DNA from: Microcosmobacter mediterraneus
GTDB lineage: Bacteria; Bacteroidota; Bacteroidia; Flavobacteriales; Flavobacteriaceae
Direction of reading: 5' to 3'
DNA length: 64,000 nucleotides
Assembly (NCBI RefSeq): GCF_031846265.1
Contig: NZ_JAVRIA010000003.1
Location: forward strand, 186,001-250,000
In this document: positions 36,084 to 44,854 of the stretch, piece after piece
How positions within the stretch are numbered: the stretch's first letter is position 1
Layout: each line of letters begins with the position of its first letter
Notes under the pieces: model-generated
What the model was told of the DNA's origin: nothing
Databases searched by the model: none
The model's input: only the letters and a program-made list of their open reading frames with translations
Program-made: the position numbers and the translations under genes

Positions 36084-37174
36084 TTTTTCACATCTAACGC
36101 ATCTCTTAAAGCATTACCTATTAGCATAAATGCCATCACTAAAATCATTATACAAAGACCAGGAATTATTGCCAAATAAGGCTTTCCAAGGATAATATAG
36201 TTGTAATGATCTTTGATCATTGCTCCCCAACTTGCCATAGGTGGTTGTGCTCCTATTCCTAAAAAACTCAATCCACTTTCTATTAATATGGCTGCAGCAA
36301 AATTAGCTGCCGAAATCACAATAACTGGTGCCATAATATTGGGCAATATGTGACCCGAAATAATCCTAAAATCTTTAAAACCTAATGCTCTTGCCGCAGT
36401 AACATACTGCATTTCTTTTACACTTAATACTTGACCTCTTACGACTCTAGCTACTTCAACCCACATCGTTAAGCCAACAGCTATAAAAACTTGCCAAAAT
36501 CCTTTTCCTAAAGCTAGTGTTATTGCAATGACTAATAACAGTGTTGGTATAGACCACGTTACATTAATGAGCCACATAATTGCAGCATCAATTTTCCCAC
36601 CATAATAGCCTGCTATACTTCCTAAAGTTACACCTATAATTAATGAGATGAAAACAGCTACAAATCCTATAAAAAAAGAAATTCTAGAGCCTATCAAAAT
36701 TCTACTCAGATAATCTCTACCATACTTATCTGTTCCGAAAATGAAGCGTCTACTTTTAATGTATTTCTTATAATTAGCATTGGGGAAAACATCTAATGAA
36801 ATTATTTTTTCTTCACCTACTATGCCATCAGAACTATACAATACATATTTCATTTCACGATCCTTAACCTCAAAATCTGAAATAGGTATTTCTGTATCTA
36901 AATTTTCTTTTCCAAAAAAAAGAGATGATAAAAAATTTTGTTCTGTATTTTCATTAGAAGGTATTGTAAGCATTAAGACTTCAAAACCTGGTTTTTGAGA
37001 ATGTATAGACAAATGCATTTGATTTGCATTTGAAGAATCATCTGGACTTATCACATAAGCAAACACTGCAATTAATCCTATACATACAATAACCCAAAAA
37101 CTGAAAACGCCCCAGAAATTCTTTTTAAATCTCTGGAGCGCTAATTGAGTTAATGATTGACTCTTTATACTCAT
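36080..37174 (-). CDS. ABC transporter permease, oligopeptide/dipeptide (OppC/DppC) type
   Basis: 364 residues. One N-terminal helix (about 25-45), then an unusually long periplasmic stretch (about 47-145) ending in FGTDKYGRDYLSRILIGSRI, which is typical of DppC/OppC, then five more helices. The permease coupling motif is visible as ARALGFKDFRIISGHILPNI. ESGLSFLGIGAQPPMASWGA is a family hallmark. It forms a heteromeric channel with an OppB-type permease, driven by ATPases. Neither partner is encoded nearby, so they must lie elsewhere. It follows the protease gene by 6 bp on the same strand. Confidence 0.92.
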   Translation of the reverse strand: MSIKSQSLTQLALQRFKKNFWGVFSFWVIVCIGLIAVFAYVISPDDSSNANQMHLSIHSQKPGFEVLMLTIPSNENTEQNFLSSLFFGKENLDTEIPISDFEVKDREMKYVLYSSDGIVGEEKIISLDVFPNANYKKYIKSRRFIFGTDKYGRDYLSRILIGSRISFFIGFVAVFISLIIGVTLGSIAGYYGGKIDAAIMWLINVTWSIPTLLLVIAITLALGKGFWQVFIAVGLTMWVEVARVVRGQVLSVKEMQYVTAARALGFKDFRIISGHILPNIMAPVIVISAANFAAAILIESGLSFLGIGAQPPMASWGAMIKDHYNYIILGKPYLAIIPGLCIMILVMAFMLIGNALRDALDVKN

Positions 37175-37180
37175 TAAGTT

Positions 37181-39355
37181 TTAGTTTTTAACTGCAACTT
37201 TAGTTTTCTTTATCTGATAAGATAATTTTAAATCATTTAAAACATTTAGAGCTTCTTCTATATAAACATCTCTACTTAAACTCTCATGCCATCGTTTACG
37301 CTTCTCAGCCAATATAGAATCTTCTTCCATTAATTTTAGCTCATATGGTAAGGATTTAAAAGTAAGATTGGTTTGGTAATCTCCAATCATATCGAATCGT
37401 TTGGCTTCTTCTTCATTACGTTTCATTTCAGTTCTATAGGAATCATAATTTAAAGAGTAAAGCTCTCTATCTCTAATCTTTTTAATCCATCGTGCATTAG
37501 CATCTATAAGTTTTAACTGCTCATTGTTAGCCATACGTGTTCTACTTTTTTCTATAGTAGATTCATAATCATAGTAATTTTCCCAAACGCTATAATTGGC
37601 AGCATCAATTTCATCCCACGATAATGGGTTTTCCTGATCTTTCTCACCAATATCTATGTAACTGTAACGATCAGGAACAATAACATCACTCTTAACGCCT
37701 TCTAACTGAACCGATCCACCATTAATTCTGTAATATTTTTGAATGGTGAATTTTAGAGCTCCCATATCGCCATTAGTATTATTTCTAACCATTCTGTTTA
37801 GATCAAAAATAGTTTGTACAGTTCCTTTCCCATAAGTTTGTTTACTACCTATTACAATACCTCTTTTATAATCTTGTATCGCAGCAGCCAAAATTTCTGA
37901 CGCAGAAGCAGATAATTCATTAACCAGAATCACTAAAGGACCATCCCAAATAATAGACTGATCTGTATCATTTAGCACTTCTTTTGGTTCACCTGTTGTT
38001 TTTACTTGAACAACTGGACCATCTTTTATAAATAAACCTACTAAATCCACTACGATCTGTAGTGATCCTCCTCCATTATTACGCAAGTCTAAAACCAGCC
38101 CTTCCATGCCTTCAGCTTTGAGCCTTTCTACTTCTTTTTTTACATCAGTAGCTGCATTACGTTTATTATAATCTTCAAAGTTTACATAGAATTTAGGTAA
38201 ATCAATAACACCAAATGTTTTACCTTCTTTCTCTACCTTTGAGGATTTAGCATAAGTTTCTTCAATTTCTACTATATCTCTTGTAATTGAAATATCTTCA
38301 ATAGTACCATCAGTTCGTTTAAGAGTTAAAATAACTTTTGTTCCTTTTGGGCCTTTTATAAGTTTAATAGCATCATCTAAACGCATACCAACAATAGAAA
38401 CAGCTGTTTCTTCATCTTCTTGCCTTACTTTTACGATTTGGTCACCAACTTCTAATTCGTTAGCTCTCCAAGCAGGACCACCACTAATAATTTCGTTAAC
38501 CATTATGGCATCCATTTTTTTCTGAAGTCTTGCACCTATGCCTTCAAAATTCCCAGACATAGCAACATCAAAACGTTCTTTATCCTCTGGAGCTAGGTAA
38601 AACGTATGTGGATCAAATTCCTGAACTACTGCGTTAATATAAACTGCAAACCAATCTTTTCGTTGTCTGTCGTCTATGAAACTGTAAAGCTCATCCAAAG
38701 ATTTTAATGTTTTTTCTCTAGCCTCTTTTTCAAGTTGTTCGTCAGATTTTTCATCAGTAGAAGGTAATTCTTCATTCTCAGAAGAAAACTCACCAGATAA
38801 CAACATATCTAATTGCTCAATAGCATCGTCATAATTAGCAATTGTAGAAAATTTAAGCTGATTTCTCCATCGTTCTTTAAGCTCTTTTTTGTTTTTTACA
38901 AAAGGTAATGCCTTATAGTCTGTGGAAAATGTTTCGTCTTTAGTAAAATCAAAAGGCGATTCAAGAATATCTTTGTAAAACGCCTTAGACTCTTCAATAC
39001 GCTTTACTAACCTCTCGTGTGTAATATTAAAAAATGTTATATCGTAAGACTTTAGTTGGTCGTCTATCTGATCTTTGTAAGCTTCAAACTCTTTAATATC
39101 AGACTCGTAAAAGTAACGTTTAAAAGGATCTAATTGTTCTATATAGCCTTCAAATACATTTTTTGAAAACTCATCATCAACATTCTTAGGATCAAAATGT
39201 CCTTCTTCAATAACATAAGTAATTAACTGAATTAGTAACTTATCTTTATCAGGATCATTAAACTTTTTTGAGGTAAAGCTGCATGAGGCAAATGCTAATA
39301 GCAACGCAAGCAATAAAAACCTATAATTCCTTCTCATTATTCTCATAAATTGCAT
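37181..39355 (-). CDS. tail-specific (carboxy-terminal processing) protease, S41 family, Prc-like
   Basis: 724 residues. The signal includes a lipobox-like FASCSF (Cys about residue 26), so it may be a periplasmic lipoprotein. An N-terminal helical domain of Tsp type (about 40-260) is followed by a PDZ domain (GIGARLQKKMDAIMVNEIIS) and the S41 catalytic core: DLRNNGGGSLQIVVDLVGLF, S484 in NELSASASE and K510 in YGKGTVQ form the Ser/Lys dyad. A C-terminal domain (about 600-724) matches Prc. It degrades or trims periplasmic proteins from their C-termini. Probable start at 39355; the next Met is at residue 4 (MRIMRRN). Confidence 0.94.
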   Translation of the reverse strand: MQFMRIMRRNYRFLLLALLLAFASCSFTSKKFNDPDKDKLLIQLITYVIEEGHFDPKNVDDEFSKNVFEGYIEQLDPFKRYFYESDIKEFEAYKDQIDDQLKSYDITFFNITHERLVKRIEESKAFYKDILESPFDFTKDETFSTDYKALPFVKNKKELKERWRNQLKFSTIANYDDAIEQLDMLLSGEFSSENEELPSTDEKSDEQLEKEAREKTLKSLDELYSFIDDRQRKDWFAVYINAVVQEFDPHTFYLAPEDKERFDVAMSGNFEGIGARLQKKMDAIMVNEIISGGPAWRANELEVGDQIVKVRQEDEETAVSIVGMRLDDAIKLIKGPKGTKVILTLKRTDGTIEDISITRDIVEIEETYAKSSKVEKEGKTFGVIDLPKFYVNFEDYNKRNAATDVKKEVERLKAEGMEGLVLDLRNNGGGSLQIVVDLVGLFIKDGPVVQVKTTGEPKEVLNDTDQSIIWDGPLVILVNELSASASEILAAAIQDYKRGIVIGSKQTYGKGTVQTIFDLNRMVRNNTNGDMGALKFTIQKYYRINGGSVQLEGVKSDVIVPDRYSYIDIGEKDQENPLSWDEIDAANYSVWENYYDYESTIEKSRTRMANNEQLKLIDANARWIKKIRDRELYSLNYDSYRTEMKRNEEEAKRFDMIGDYQTNLTFKSLPYELKLMEEDSILAEKRKRWHESLSRDVYIEEALNVLNDLKLSYQIKKTKVAVKN

Positions 39356-39380
39356 GGTATATTTTTCACTAAAATAAAAG

Positions 39381-39408
39381 AAAAAACCGTGCCAATAAAA
39401 AACCGTGC
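39381..39408. repeat. 12-bp direct repeat in the prc/surE divergent intergenic region
   Basis: AAAAAACCGTGC occurs at 39381-39392 and again at 39397-39408, a 16-bp period, in the 135-bp gap between the two divergent genes. It could be a regulator site; no function is known. Confidence 0.5.
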
Positions 39409-39460
39409 TACTAATTTTTTGTTAAACCTACTATAGTAAGAGATTACAATGTATTTTATG

Positions 39461-39468
39461 TATTTTTG
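39461..39468 (+). promoter_or_regulatory. candidate -7 element (TATTTTTG) for the surE operon
   Basis: TATTTTTG matches TAnnTTTG and lies 22 bp before the surE ATG. No TTG is found at the expected -33 distance, so the call rests on one box. Confidence 0.45.
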
Positions 39469-39490
39469 AACTGAAAAAAAGCAGTATTAT

Positions 39491-40267
39491 ATGTCTAAAA
39501 GACCCTTAATTTTAGTCACAAATGATGATGGTATTACAGCACCTGGAGTTAGAGCTTTAATAGAGGTTGTAAAACCTTTAGGAGATGTTGTGGTGGTTGC
39601 TCCAGATAGTCCTCAAAGTGGAATGGGACACGCTATTACGATCAATTCTACATTATTTGTTGAAAAAATATCTGAAGAAGGTTCTGAAATAGAAGAATAT
39701 AGTTGCTCCGGAACTCCTGCTGATTGTGTCAAATTAGCTATTAATGAGATATTGAATCGAAGACCAGATCTTTGTGTTTCAGGTATTAATCATGGTTCCA
39801 ACGCTTCTATAAATGTTATCTATTCTGGAACAATGAGTGCTGCTATTGAAGCTGGTATTGAAGGTATACCTGCTATTGGGTTTTCACTTTTAGATTATAA
39901 TTGGTCAGCAGACTTTACTAGTGCAAAGTACTTTGCAAGAAAAATTGTTGAGAATGCCATTAATGAAGGTATTCCTGATGATGTCATTCTTAATGTGAAT
40001 TTTCCGAATCTTCCTGAAAAAGACATTAAAGGGATAAAAATTTGTAGACAAGCAAGAGCCAATTGGAAGGAAGAATTTGATAAGCGTCAAAATCCCATGG
40101 GGAAAGATTATTATTGGTTAACAGGTAAATTTGTAAATATGGACAAAGGGCAAGACACAGATATATATGCGTTACAAAACGGATATGTTTCAGTAGTACC
40201 TGTTCAGTTTGATCTTACTGCACATCACTGTATACAACAATTAAACAGTTGGAATCTCAATGATTAG
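39491..40267 (+). CDS. surE: 5'/3'-nucleotidase SurE
   Basis: 258 residues. SurE is a metal-dependent nucleoside monophosphate phosphatase of the cytosol. The N-terminal metal-binding motif is LILVTNDDGITAPGVRALIE; APDSPQSGMGHAIT, YSCSGTPADCVKLAI and VSGINHGSNASINVIYSGTM follow, with conserved Asp, Asn and Ser residues. Length is normal. It begins an apparent five-gene + strand operon (surE, small membrane protein, lpxB, NlpC/P60 lipoprotein, comEC) and overlaps the next gene by 8 nt. Confidence 0.96.
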   Translation: MSKRPLILVTNDDGITAPGVRALIEVVKPLGDVVVVAPDSPQSGMGHAITINSTLFVEKISEEGSEIEEYSCSGTPADCVKLAINEILNRRPDLCVSGINHGSNASINVIYSGTMSAAIEAGIEGIPAIGFSLLDYNWSADFTSAKYFARKIVENAINEGIPDDVILNVNFPNLPEKDIKGIKICRQARANWKEEFDKRQNPMGKDYYWLTGKFVNMDKGQDTDIYALQNGYVSVVPVQFDLTAHHCIQQLNSWNLND

Positions 40268-40547
40268 AAAGGAAGTTTTTAAAGGCATGTTTGTTGGCTT
40301 AATTGCTACTATTTTTGGACTTGTATTTGCTATGGAAATTTTTGGATCATCCGATAATTACGCTGTCGTTATTGAACAAGCCATTGCCAAAGGGTTCTTA
40401 GGAAAACTCATCAGTATTGGCGCCATTTTAAATCTTGGTGCTTTCTTTATTTTCATTAAAAAGAAACAAGATCATAGAGCAAAAGGTGTTCTTATTATGA
40501 CAATAATAGTTATGCTAACTACATTTGCTATTAAATTTTTAAGCTAA
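40260..40547 (+). CDS. small membrane protein of unknown function
   Basis: 95 residues. Three hydrophobic segments are visible: about 9-27 (MFVGLIATIFGLVFAMEIF), about 49-64 (ISIGAILNLGAFFIFI), and about 75-93 (KGVLIMTIIVMLTTFAIKFL). KKKQDHRAK between the second and third would be a cytosolic loop. I do not recognise a family. The gene overlaps surE by 8 nt and its last base is the first of the lpxB start, so it is clearly translated as part of this operon. A link to lipid A or envelope work is possible from context but not shown. Confidence 0.8.
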   Translation: MIRKEVFKGMFVGLIATIFGLVFAMEIFGSSDNYAVVIEQAIAKGFLGKLISIGAILNLGAFFIFIKKKQDHRAKGVLIMTIIVMLTTFAIKFLS

Positions 40548-41659
40548 TGAAGTACTACATCATTGCTGGCGAAGCCTCCGGAGATTTACATGGTTCTAAT
40601 CTTATGAAAGCTCTTTTAAAACATGATAAAAGAGCAGAAATACGATTTTGGGGAGGCGACCTTATGCAGCATGTTGGTGGAATCTTAGTAATGCATTATA
40701 AAGAACGTCAGTTTATGGGTTTTGCTGAAGTAATTTTCAATCTCAGAAAAATCTTAGGACTCATTTCGTTCTGTAAAAAAGATATTGAAACTTTTAAGCC
40801 AGATGTGATTATTTTTATTGACAACTCAGGTTTTAATCTCAGAATAGCCAAATGGGCTAAAGCGCAAAACTTTAAAACACATTATTATATTTCTCCTCAA
40901 GTTTGGGCATCTAGAGCTGGTAGAGTTGAAAAAATAAAGCGCGATGTTGATGCCATGTATTGTATTTTACCGTTTGAAAAGGAATTTTACAAAAAATACA
41001 ACTACGATGTTCATTTCGTTGGTCATCCTCTCATTGATGCCATTGCAGATAGAAACCCTGTAAAAGAGTCTGAGTTTAGAAAAACACATAGTCTAGGAAA
41101 TAAACCAATTATTACTTTATTACCAGGAAGTAGAAAGCAAGAAATCACTAAAATGCTTGGTGTAATGCTTAGTTTAGTTGATGATTTTACAGATTACCAG
41201 TTTGTTATCGCAGGAGCACCAAGCCAAGATTATGAATTTTATAAAAAATTTATAAAACAAGATAATATTAGCTTTATATCTAATAAAACTTACGATCTTT
41301 TAAATATATCTTATGCTGCTTTGGTAACTTCTGGCACAGCTACTTTAGAGACTGCTTTATTTAAAGTACCACAAGTAGTTTGTTACAAAGCCAATGCCAT
41401 TTCTTATGAGATAGCTAAGCGTATTATTACCCTAAAATTTATTTCATTGGTTAATCTTATTATGGATGGTAAAGTCGTTGCCGAACTTATCCAAGGTGAC
41501 CTAAATACTAAACGTCTCAAAAAAGAGCTTCATGCCATATTAGATCCTAAAAAAAGGGAACAATTATTTATAGATTATTTTGAATTAGAGCAAAAACTAG
41601 GCGGAAAAGGAGCTAGTGACACCACAGCAAAATTAATTGTTAAAGCTATCTCATCTTGA
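40547..41659 (+). CDS. lpxB: lipid-A-disaccharide synthase LpxB
   Basis: 370 residues, a GT19 glycosyltransferase. It joins UDP-2,3-diacylglucosamine and lipid X to form the lipid A disaccharide at the inner membrane. Motifs: YYIIAGEASGDLHGSNLMKA, FWGGDLMQHVGG, FIDNSGFNLRIAKWAK, HYYISPQVWASRAGRVEKIK, VGHPLIDAI, LLPGSRKQEI, SGTATLETALFKVPQVVCYK. Length is normal. The start shares one base with the stop of the small membrane protein, and the stop overlaps the TTG start of the next gene. Confidence 0.96.
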   Translation: MKYYIIAGEASGDLHGSNLMKALLKHDKRAEIRFWGGDLMQHVGGILVMHYKERQFMGFAEVIFNLRKILGLISFCKKDIETFKPDVIIFIDNSGFNLRIAKWAKAQNFKTHYYISPQVWASRAGRVEKIKRDVDAMYCILPFEKEFYKKYNYDVHFVGHPLIDAIADRNPVKESEFRKTHSLGNKPIITLLPGSRKQEITKMLGVMLSLVDDFTDYQFVIAGAPSQDYEFYKKFIKQDNISFISNKTYDLLNISYAALVTSGTATLETALFKVPQVVCYKANAISYEIAKRIITLKFISLVNLIMDGKVVAELIQGDLNTKRLKKELHAILDPKKREQLFIDYFELEQKLGGKGASDTTAKLIVKAISS

Positions 41660-42168
41660 AAACTTTTATTCAAGTTTTAATTATTCTATTCTGCTTCTTC
41701 AGCTGTGGTTCTTCAAAACGTGCCTCTGAGCGCAAAACCGTTTCAACAAAAACTGAACGAAGTACATCATCAATAAAACCCAATGCTAAGACAACAGCGA
41801 TCATAAATACAGCTGAAGATTTTAAAGGTGTGCGTTACAAGTATGGAGGTACTACAAAACGAGGTATGGATTGTTCTGGCCTACTATATGTTGCCTTTAG
41901 AGAGCATGGTGTTTCTATACCTAGAGTATCTTCAGATATGGCAAAACAAGGGGATTGGATAGACATTAAAGCCATAAAACCTGGAGATCTAGTATTCTTT
42001 GCTACTAAAAAAAATAGCAGACGCATTAACCATGTAGGATTAGTTACTAATGTTCGTGGAGACGATATACAGTTTATTCATTCAACAACAAGCAAAGGTG
42101 TTATTACCTCATCCATAAAAGAGCGGTATTGGTATTTAGCATACGTGCAGGCAAGACGTTTGTTATAA
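41656..42168 (+). CDS. NlpC/P60-family (C40) cell wall hydrolase, lipoprotein
   Basis: 170 residues, with a TTG start that overlaps the lpxB stop (TTGA). The lipobox (FFSC, C17) predicts a lipoprotein. A Ser/Thr/Lys-rich linker (about 18-48) leads to the peptidase domain: the Cys in RGMDCSGLLY is C73, and the His in NHVGLVT is H126, with IKPGDLVFFATKK between. Such enzymes cut gamma-D-Glu-diamino acid or related bonds in peptidoglycan stem peptides. The domain is the short C40 type. It is in the surE-lpxB operon, 24 bp before comEC. Confidence 0.9.
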   Translation: MKTFIQVLIILFCFFSCGSSKRASERKTVSTKTERSTSSIKPNAKTTAIINTAEDFKGVRYKYGGTTKRGMDCSGLLYVAFREHGVSIPRVSSDMAKQGDWIDIKAIKPGDLVFFATKKNSRRINHVGLVTNVRGDDIQFIHSTTSKGVITSSIKERYWYLAYVQARRLL

Positions 42169-42192
42169 GTCTAATTTTTAGTAACTTACATT

Positions 42193-44217
42193 ATGAAGTT
42201 ACTAGATTTTCCTATTATAAAATTAACTTGCTGTATCCTTTTTGGAATTCTTATTGCATGTTATATAACAATTCCTACTGTAACTTCAGCAATCTTAGCT
42301 CTAATAGGATTTTTAACTATCCTTTTTGGGTACTTATTTAAGTCCTTAGGAAGATCGTATTGGTTTGGAATTTGTGTTTTTATTACTGGCATTAGTATTG
42401 GCATTCTTACTTATAATCTTCATGATCAAAAACGTTGGAAAGCTCATTATAACAATATTGGCATCAACCAAAATGATGTTAGTTTAATTACTTTCAAAAT
42501 AACAAAACGGTTAAAACCATCTCATTTTCATAATAAGTACGAAGCTAAAATTCTAAAGATTAATAATGAAAAAGTCGTTGGTAAAATCTTAGTTAATATC
42601 TCTAAAGACTCTACAGAAAGCTACTTATATGTTGATGAAGCCTATGTCATAAATTCGAAATTAAGTACTATTTCTGGACCAAAAAATCCGTTTCAGTTCA
42701 ACTATTCAGATTACTTAAAAAAACGGCATATTTATGCGCAACTTTTTACCACTTCTGAGCAGCTAGTAAAACTAAAATCAATACGTACCTCAGTACATGC
42801 TTATGCAGAAGGTTTGAGAAATAAAATCATACATAATCTTAAAAACAGTCGCTTATCAGAAGATGAGCTTTCTATTATACAAGCCCTTTTACTTGGGCAG
42901 CGACAAGATATTTCAAAAGATATTTATGATGACTATGCAAAAGCTGGTGTGATTCATATCCTTGCTGTTTCAGGATTACATGTTGGAATTATAATGTTGA
43001 TTCTTCAATTTTTATTCAAACCACTTCATCGGATTAAATATGGGAGATATATTGCTCTAATTTGCATTACTATATTTCTGTGGAGCTTTGCTGTTATTGC
43101 TGGTTTATCACCTTCAGTATGCAGAGCAGTAACTATGTTTACGATTGTAGCTTTTGCGCTAAATATAAAACGGTTCACCAATATTTATAATACACTGGCA
43201 ATCTCAGCCTTTGTCTTGTTACTATGGAATCCTATGTTTGTTTTTGATGTTGGTTTTCAACTAAGCTACATCGCTGTTATTGCTATAGTAAGTATTCAAC
43301 CATTACTTTTTAAGTTATGGATCCCAAAATGGGTTATTCCAAGAAAACTATGGGAAGTCTTTACTGTTACAACAGCAGCTCAGTTAGGTGTTCTACCTTT
43401 AAGTCTATTTTATTTCCATCAATTTCCAGGATTATTTTTCTTATCTAATTTAGTAATCATTCCATTTTTAGGTATACTGCTTGGAACAGGATTAGTAATA
43501 ATTCTACTCGCTTATTTTAATGTATTACCAGATTTAATATCAGAGGTTTTTGGTACTGCTATATATTTGCTTAACACATTTATAGCTTGGGTTTCCGAAC
43601 GAGAATCTTTTTTATTTACAGAAATATCTTTTGGTATTCTGCAAGTTATGGCCTGTTACGTACTCTTAAGATTGTTATACAAATATTACATAAATAAGAC
43701 CTATAAGAATCTACGTTATGCTCTTTTTGCTGTGGTTCTATTACAGCTGTCTTTTATCTATTATACTTGGCAAAGAAACGACGATTTATTAATTGTATTT
43801 AATAAGAATAGAGCAAGTTTACTTGGTGTTCAAAACAACTCTAAACTAGATCTATATAGTAATTTGGAGAGTCTACAAAATGATTATATCTTATCAAATT
43901 ACAAGATAGGAAACAGGATAAGAGAGATCACTTCAAAGCCTTTAAAATCCGTTTTTAAATACAAAGACAAAACAATCTTAATTATTGACAGCTTAGCAGT
44001 TTATAATGTAAGCTCTTTTAAACCTGATGTTATTTTGCTAACTAACTCTCCAAAATTAAATTTGAATCGATTACTAGATTCTTTAAAACCTCAACATGTT
44101 ATTGCTGATGCTAGTAATTATAAATCTTATGTAGAACGCTGGAAAGTAACTTGTGAAAACAAAAAAACCCCTTTCCATAGTACTTATGAAAAGGGAGCAT
44201 TTATGTTATCTGAATGA
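42193..44217 (+). CDS. comEC: ComEC/Rec2-family DNA uptake membrane protein
   Basis: 674 residues. It begins with membrane helices and an OB-like soluble stretch (about 90-215, QNDVSLITFKITKRLKPSHF onward). It then enters the competence domain: LSIIQALLLGQRQDISKDIY, IHILAVSGLHVGIIMLILQF, WSFAVIAGLSPSVCRAVTMF and FDVGFQLSYIAVIAIVSIQP. About nine more helices follow. ComEC carries transforming single-stranded DNA across the inner membrane. The last 150 residues (after YYTWQRND) sit where many ComEC proteins have a metallo-beta-lactamase domain, but no HxHxDH motif is visible. Its last codons overlap the terminator of the convergent thioredoxin gene. Confidence 0.9.
   Translation: MKLLDFPIIKLTCCILFGILIACYITIPTVTSAILALIGFLTILFGYLFKSLGRSYWFGICVFITGISIGILTYNLHDQKRWKAHYNNIGINQNDVSLITFKITKRLKPSHFHNKYEAKILKINNEKVVGKILVNISKDSTESYLYVDEAYVINSKLSTISGPKNPFQFNYSDYLKKRHIYAQLFTTSEQLVKLKSIRTSVHAYAEGLRNKIIHNLKNSRLSEDELSIIQALLLGQRQDISKDIYDDYAKAGVIHILAVSGLHVGIIMLILQFLFKPLHRIKYGRYIALICITIFLWSFAVIAGLSPSVCRAVTMFTIVAFALNIKRFTNIYNTLAISAFVLLLWNPMFVFDVGFQLSYIAVIAIVSIQPLLFKLWIPKWVIPRKLWEVFTVTTAAQLGVLPLSLFYFHQFPGLFFLSNLVIIPFLGILLGTGLVIILLAYFNVLPDLISEVFGTAIYLLNTFIAWVSERESFLFTEISFGILQVMACYVLLRLLYKYYINKTYKNLRYALFAVVLLQLSFIYYTWQRNDDLLIVFNKNRASLLGVQNNSKLDLYSNLESLQNDYILSNYKIGNRIREITSKPLKSVFKYKDKTILIIDSLAVYNVSSFKPDVILLTNSPKLNLNRLLDSLKPQHVIADASNYKSYVERWKVTCENKKTPFHSTYEKGAFMLSE
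44161..44195 (-). terminator. terminator of the thioredoxin-like gene, embedded in the 3' end of comEC
   Basis: On the - strand an 11-position stem with one mismatch (44185-44195 with 44169-44179), loop of 5 nt, is followed by seven U (A7 at 44161-44167 on +). It lies 23 bp past the thioredoxin stop, wholly inside comEC coding sequence. Confidence 0.75.
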
Positions 44218-44766
44218 TTAACCCTTAAACGTTGGTTTAAACGCTGTATAATAGGTATTAAAATCTTCTTGAGATTTCATGTTTTTGTAATCATCATCTT
44301 TAAAAAGTTTCAAATATAACTCTAACTGTTGCGGCTTTTGATAGCCTCTTAATGGTGTTATAAAGTTAGACTCTTCATCTAAAAATACAATGGTCGGAAA
44401 AGCCTGAACCTTAAATGCTCTTGCTAGCTCATGTGTAGCGTTTCGCCTTTGAGCTTTTGCAGGATCATAACCAGGATTAGAGAAGGTTTTACCTTGATAA
44501 TTTATAGTAGAGTTTCCTTGCGCATTAAACTTTACTGCATAATAATTTTTGTTGACAAAATCTGCCACATCCTGATTTTGAAATGTGTTTTTATCTAACA
44601 TTTTACAAGGTCCACACCAAACAGTATAAACATCTATCATTATCTTTTTGGGTGACTTTTTTTGAAGCTCTAAAGCCTCTTCTAAAGATACCCAATTAAT
44701 CTTGTCTTGTGCTGAACTAATTGTTGAATATCCAACAACTAGTAGTAATAGTATTAATTTCTTCAT
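44218..44766 (-). CDS. periplasmic thioredoxin-fold protein
   Basis: 182 residues. The signal peptide ends at STISSAQ (about residue 20). A thioredoxin fold follows, with the redox motif C51-G-P-C54 in VYTVWCGPCKMLDKNTF and the cis-Pro region FKVQAFPTIVFLDEESNF. The spacing suits the DUF255/thioredoxin_7-like group, which often reduces or repairs exported proteins. Its stop codon abuts the comEC stop with no gap, the two genes being convergent. The substrate is unknown. Confidence 0.9.
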   Translation of the reverse strand: MKKLILLLLVVGYSTISSAQDKINWVSLEEALELQKKSPKKIMIDVYTVWCGPCKMLDKNTFQNQDVADFVNKNYYAVKFNAQGNSTINYQGKTFSNPGYDPAKAQRRNATHELARAFKVQAFPTIVFLDEESNFITPLRGYQKPQQLELYLKLFKDDDYKNMKSQEDFNTYYTAFKPTFKG

Positions 44767-44803
44767 AACTCGATTTGTTGCAATTTCTATTCCGAACTTA
44801 CAA

Positions 44804-44829
44804 AAAATGCATCTTTACAGATGCATTTT
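44804..44829 (-). terminator. terminator after the POT transporter gene (44855-46633)
   Basis: An 11-bp perfect stem (44804-44814 with 44819-44829), core ATGCATCT, 4-nt loop, with A residues on + giving U on the - transcript. It sits between the POT stop (44855) and the thioredoxin start (44766). Confidence 0.8.
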
Positions 44830-44854
44830 GCGTTTATTTTAACGTTTTACTCGA

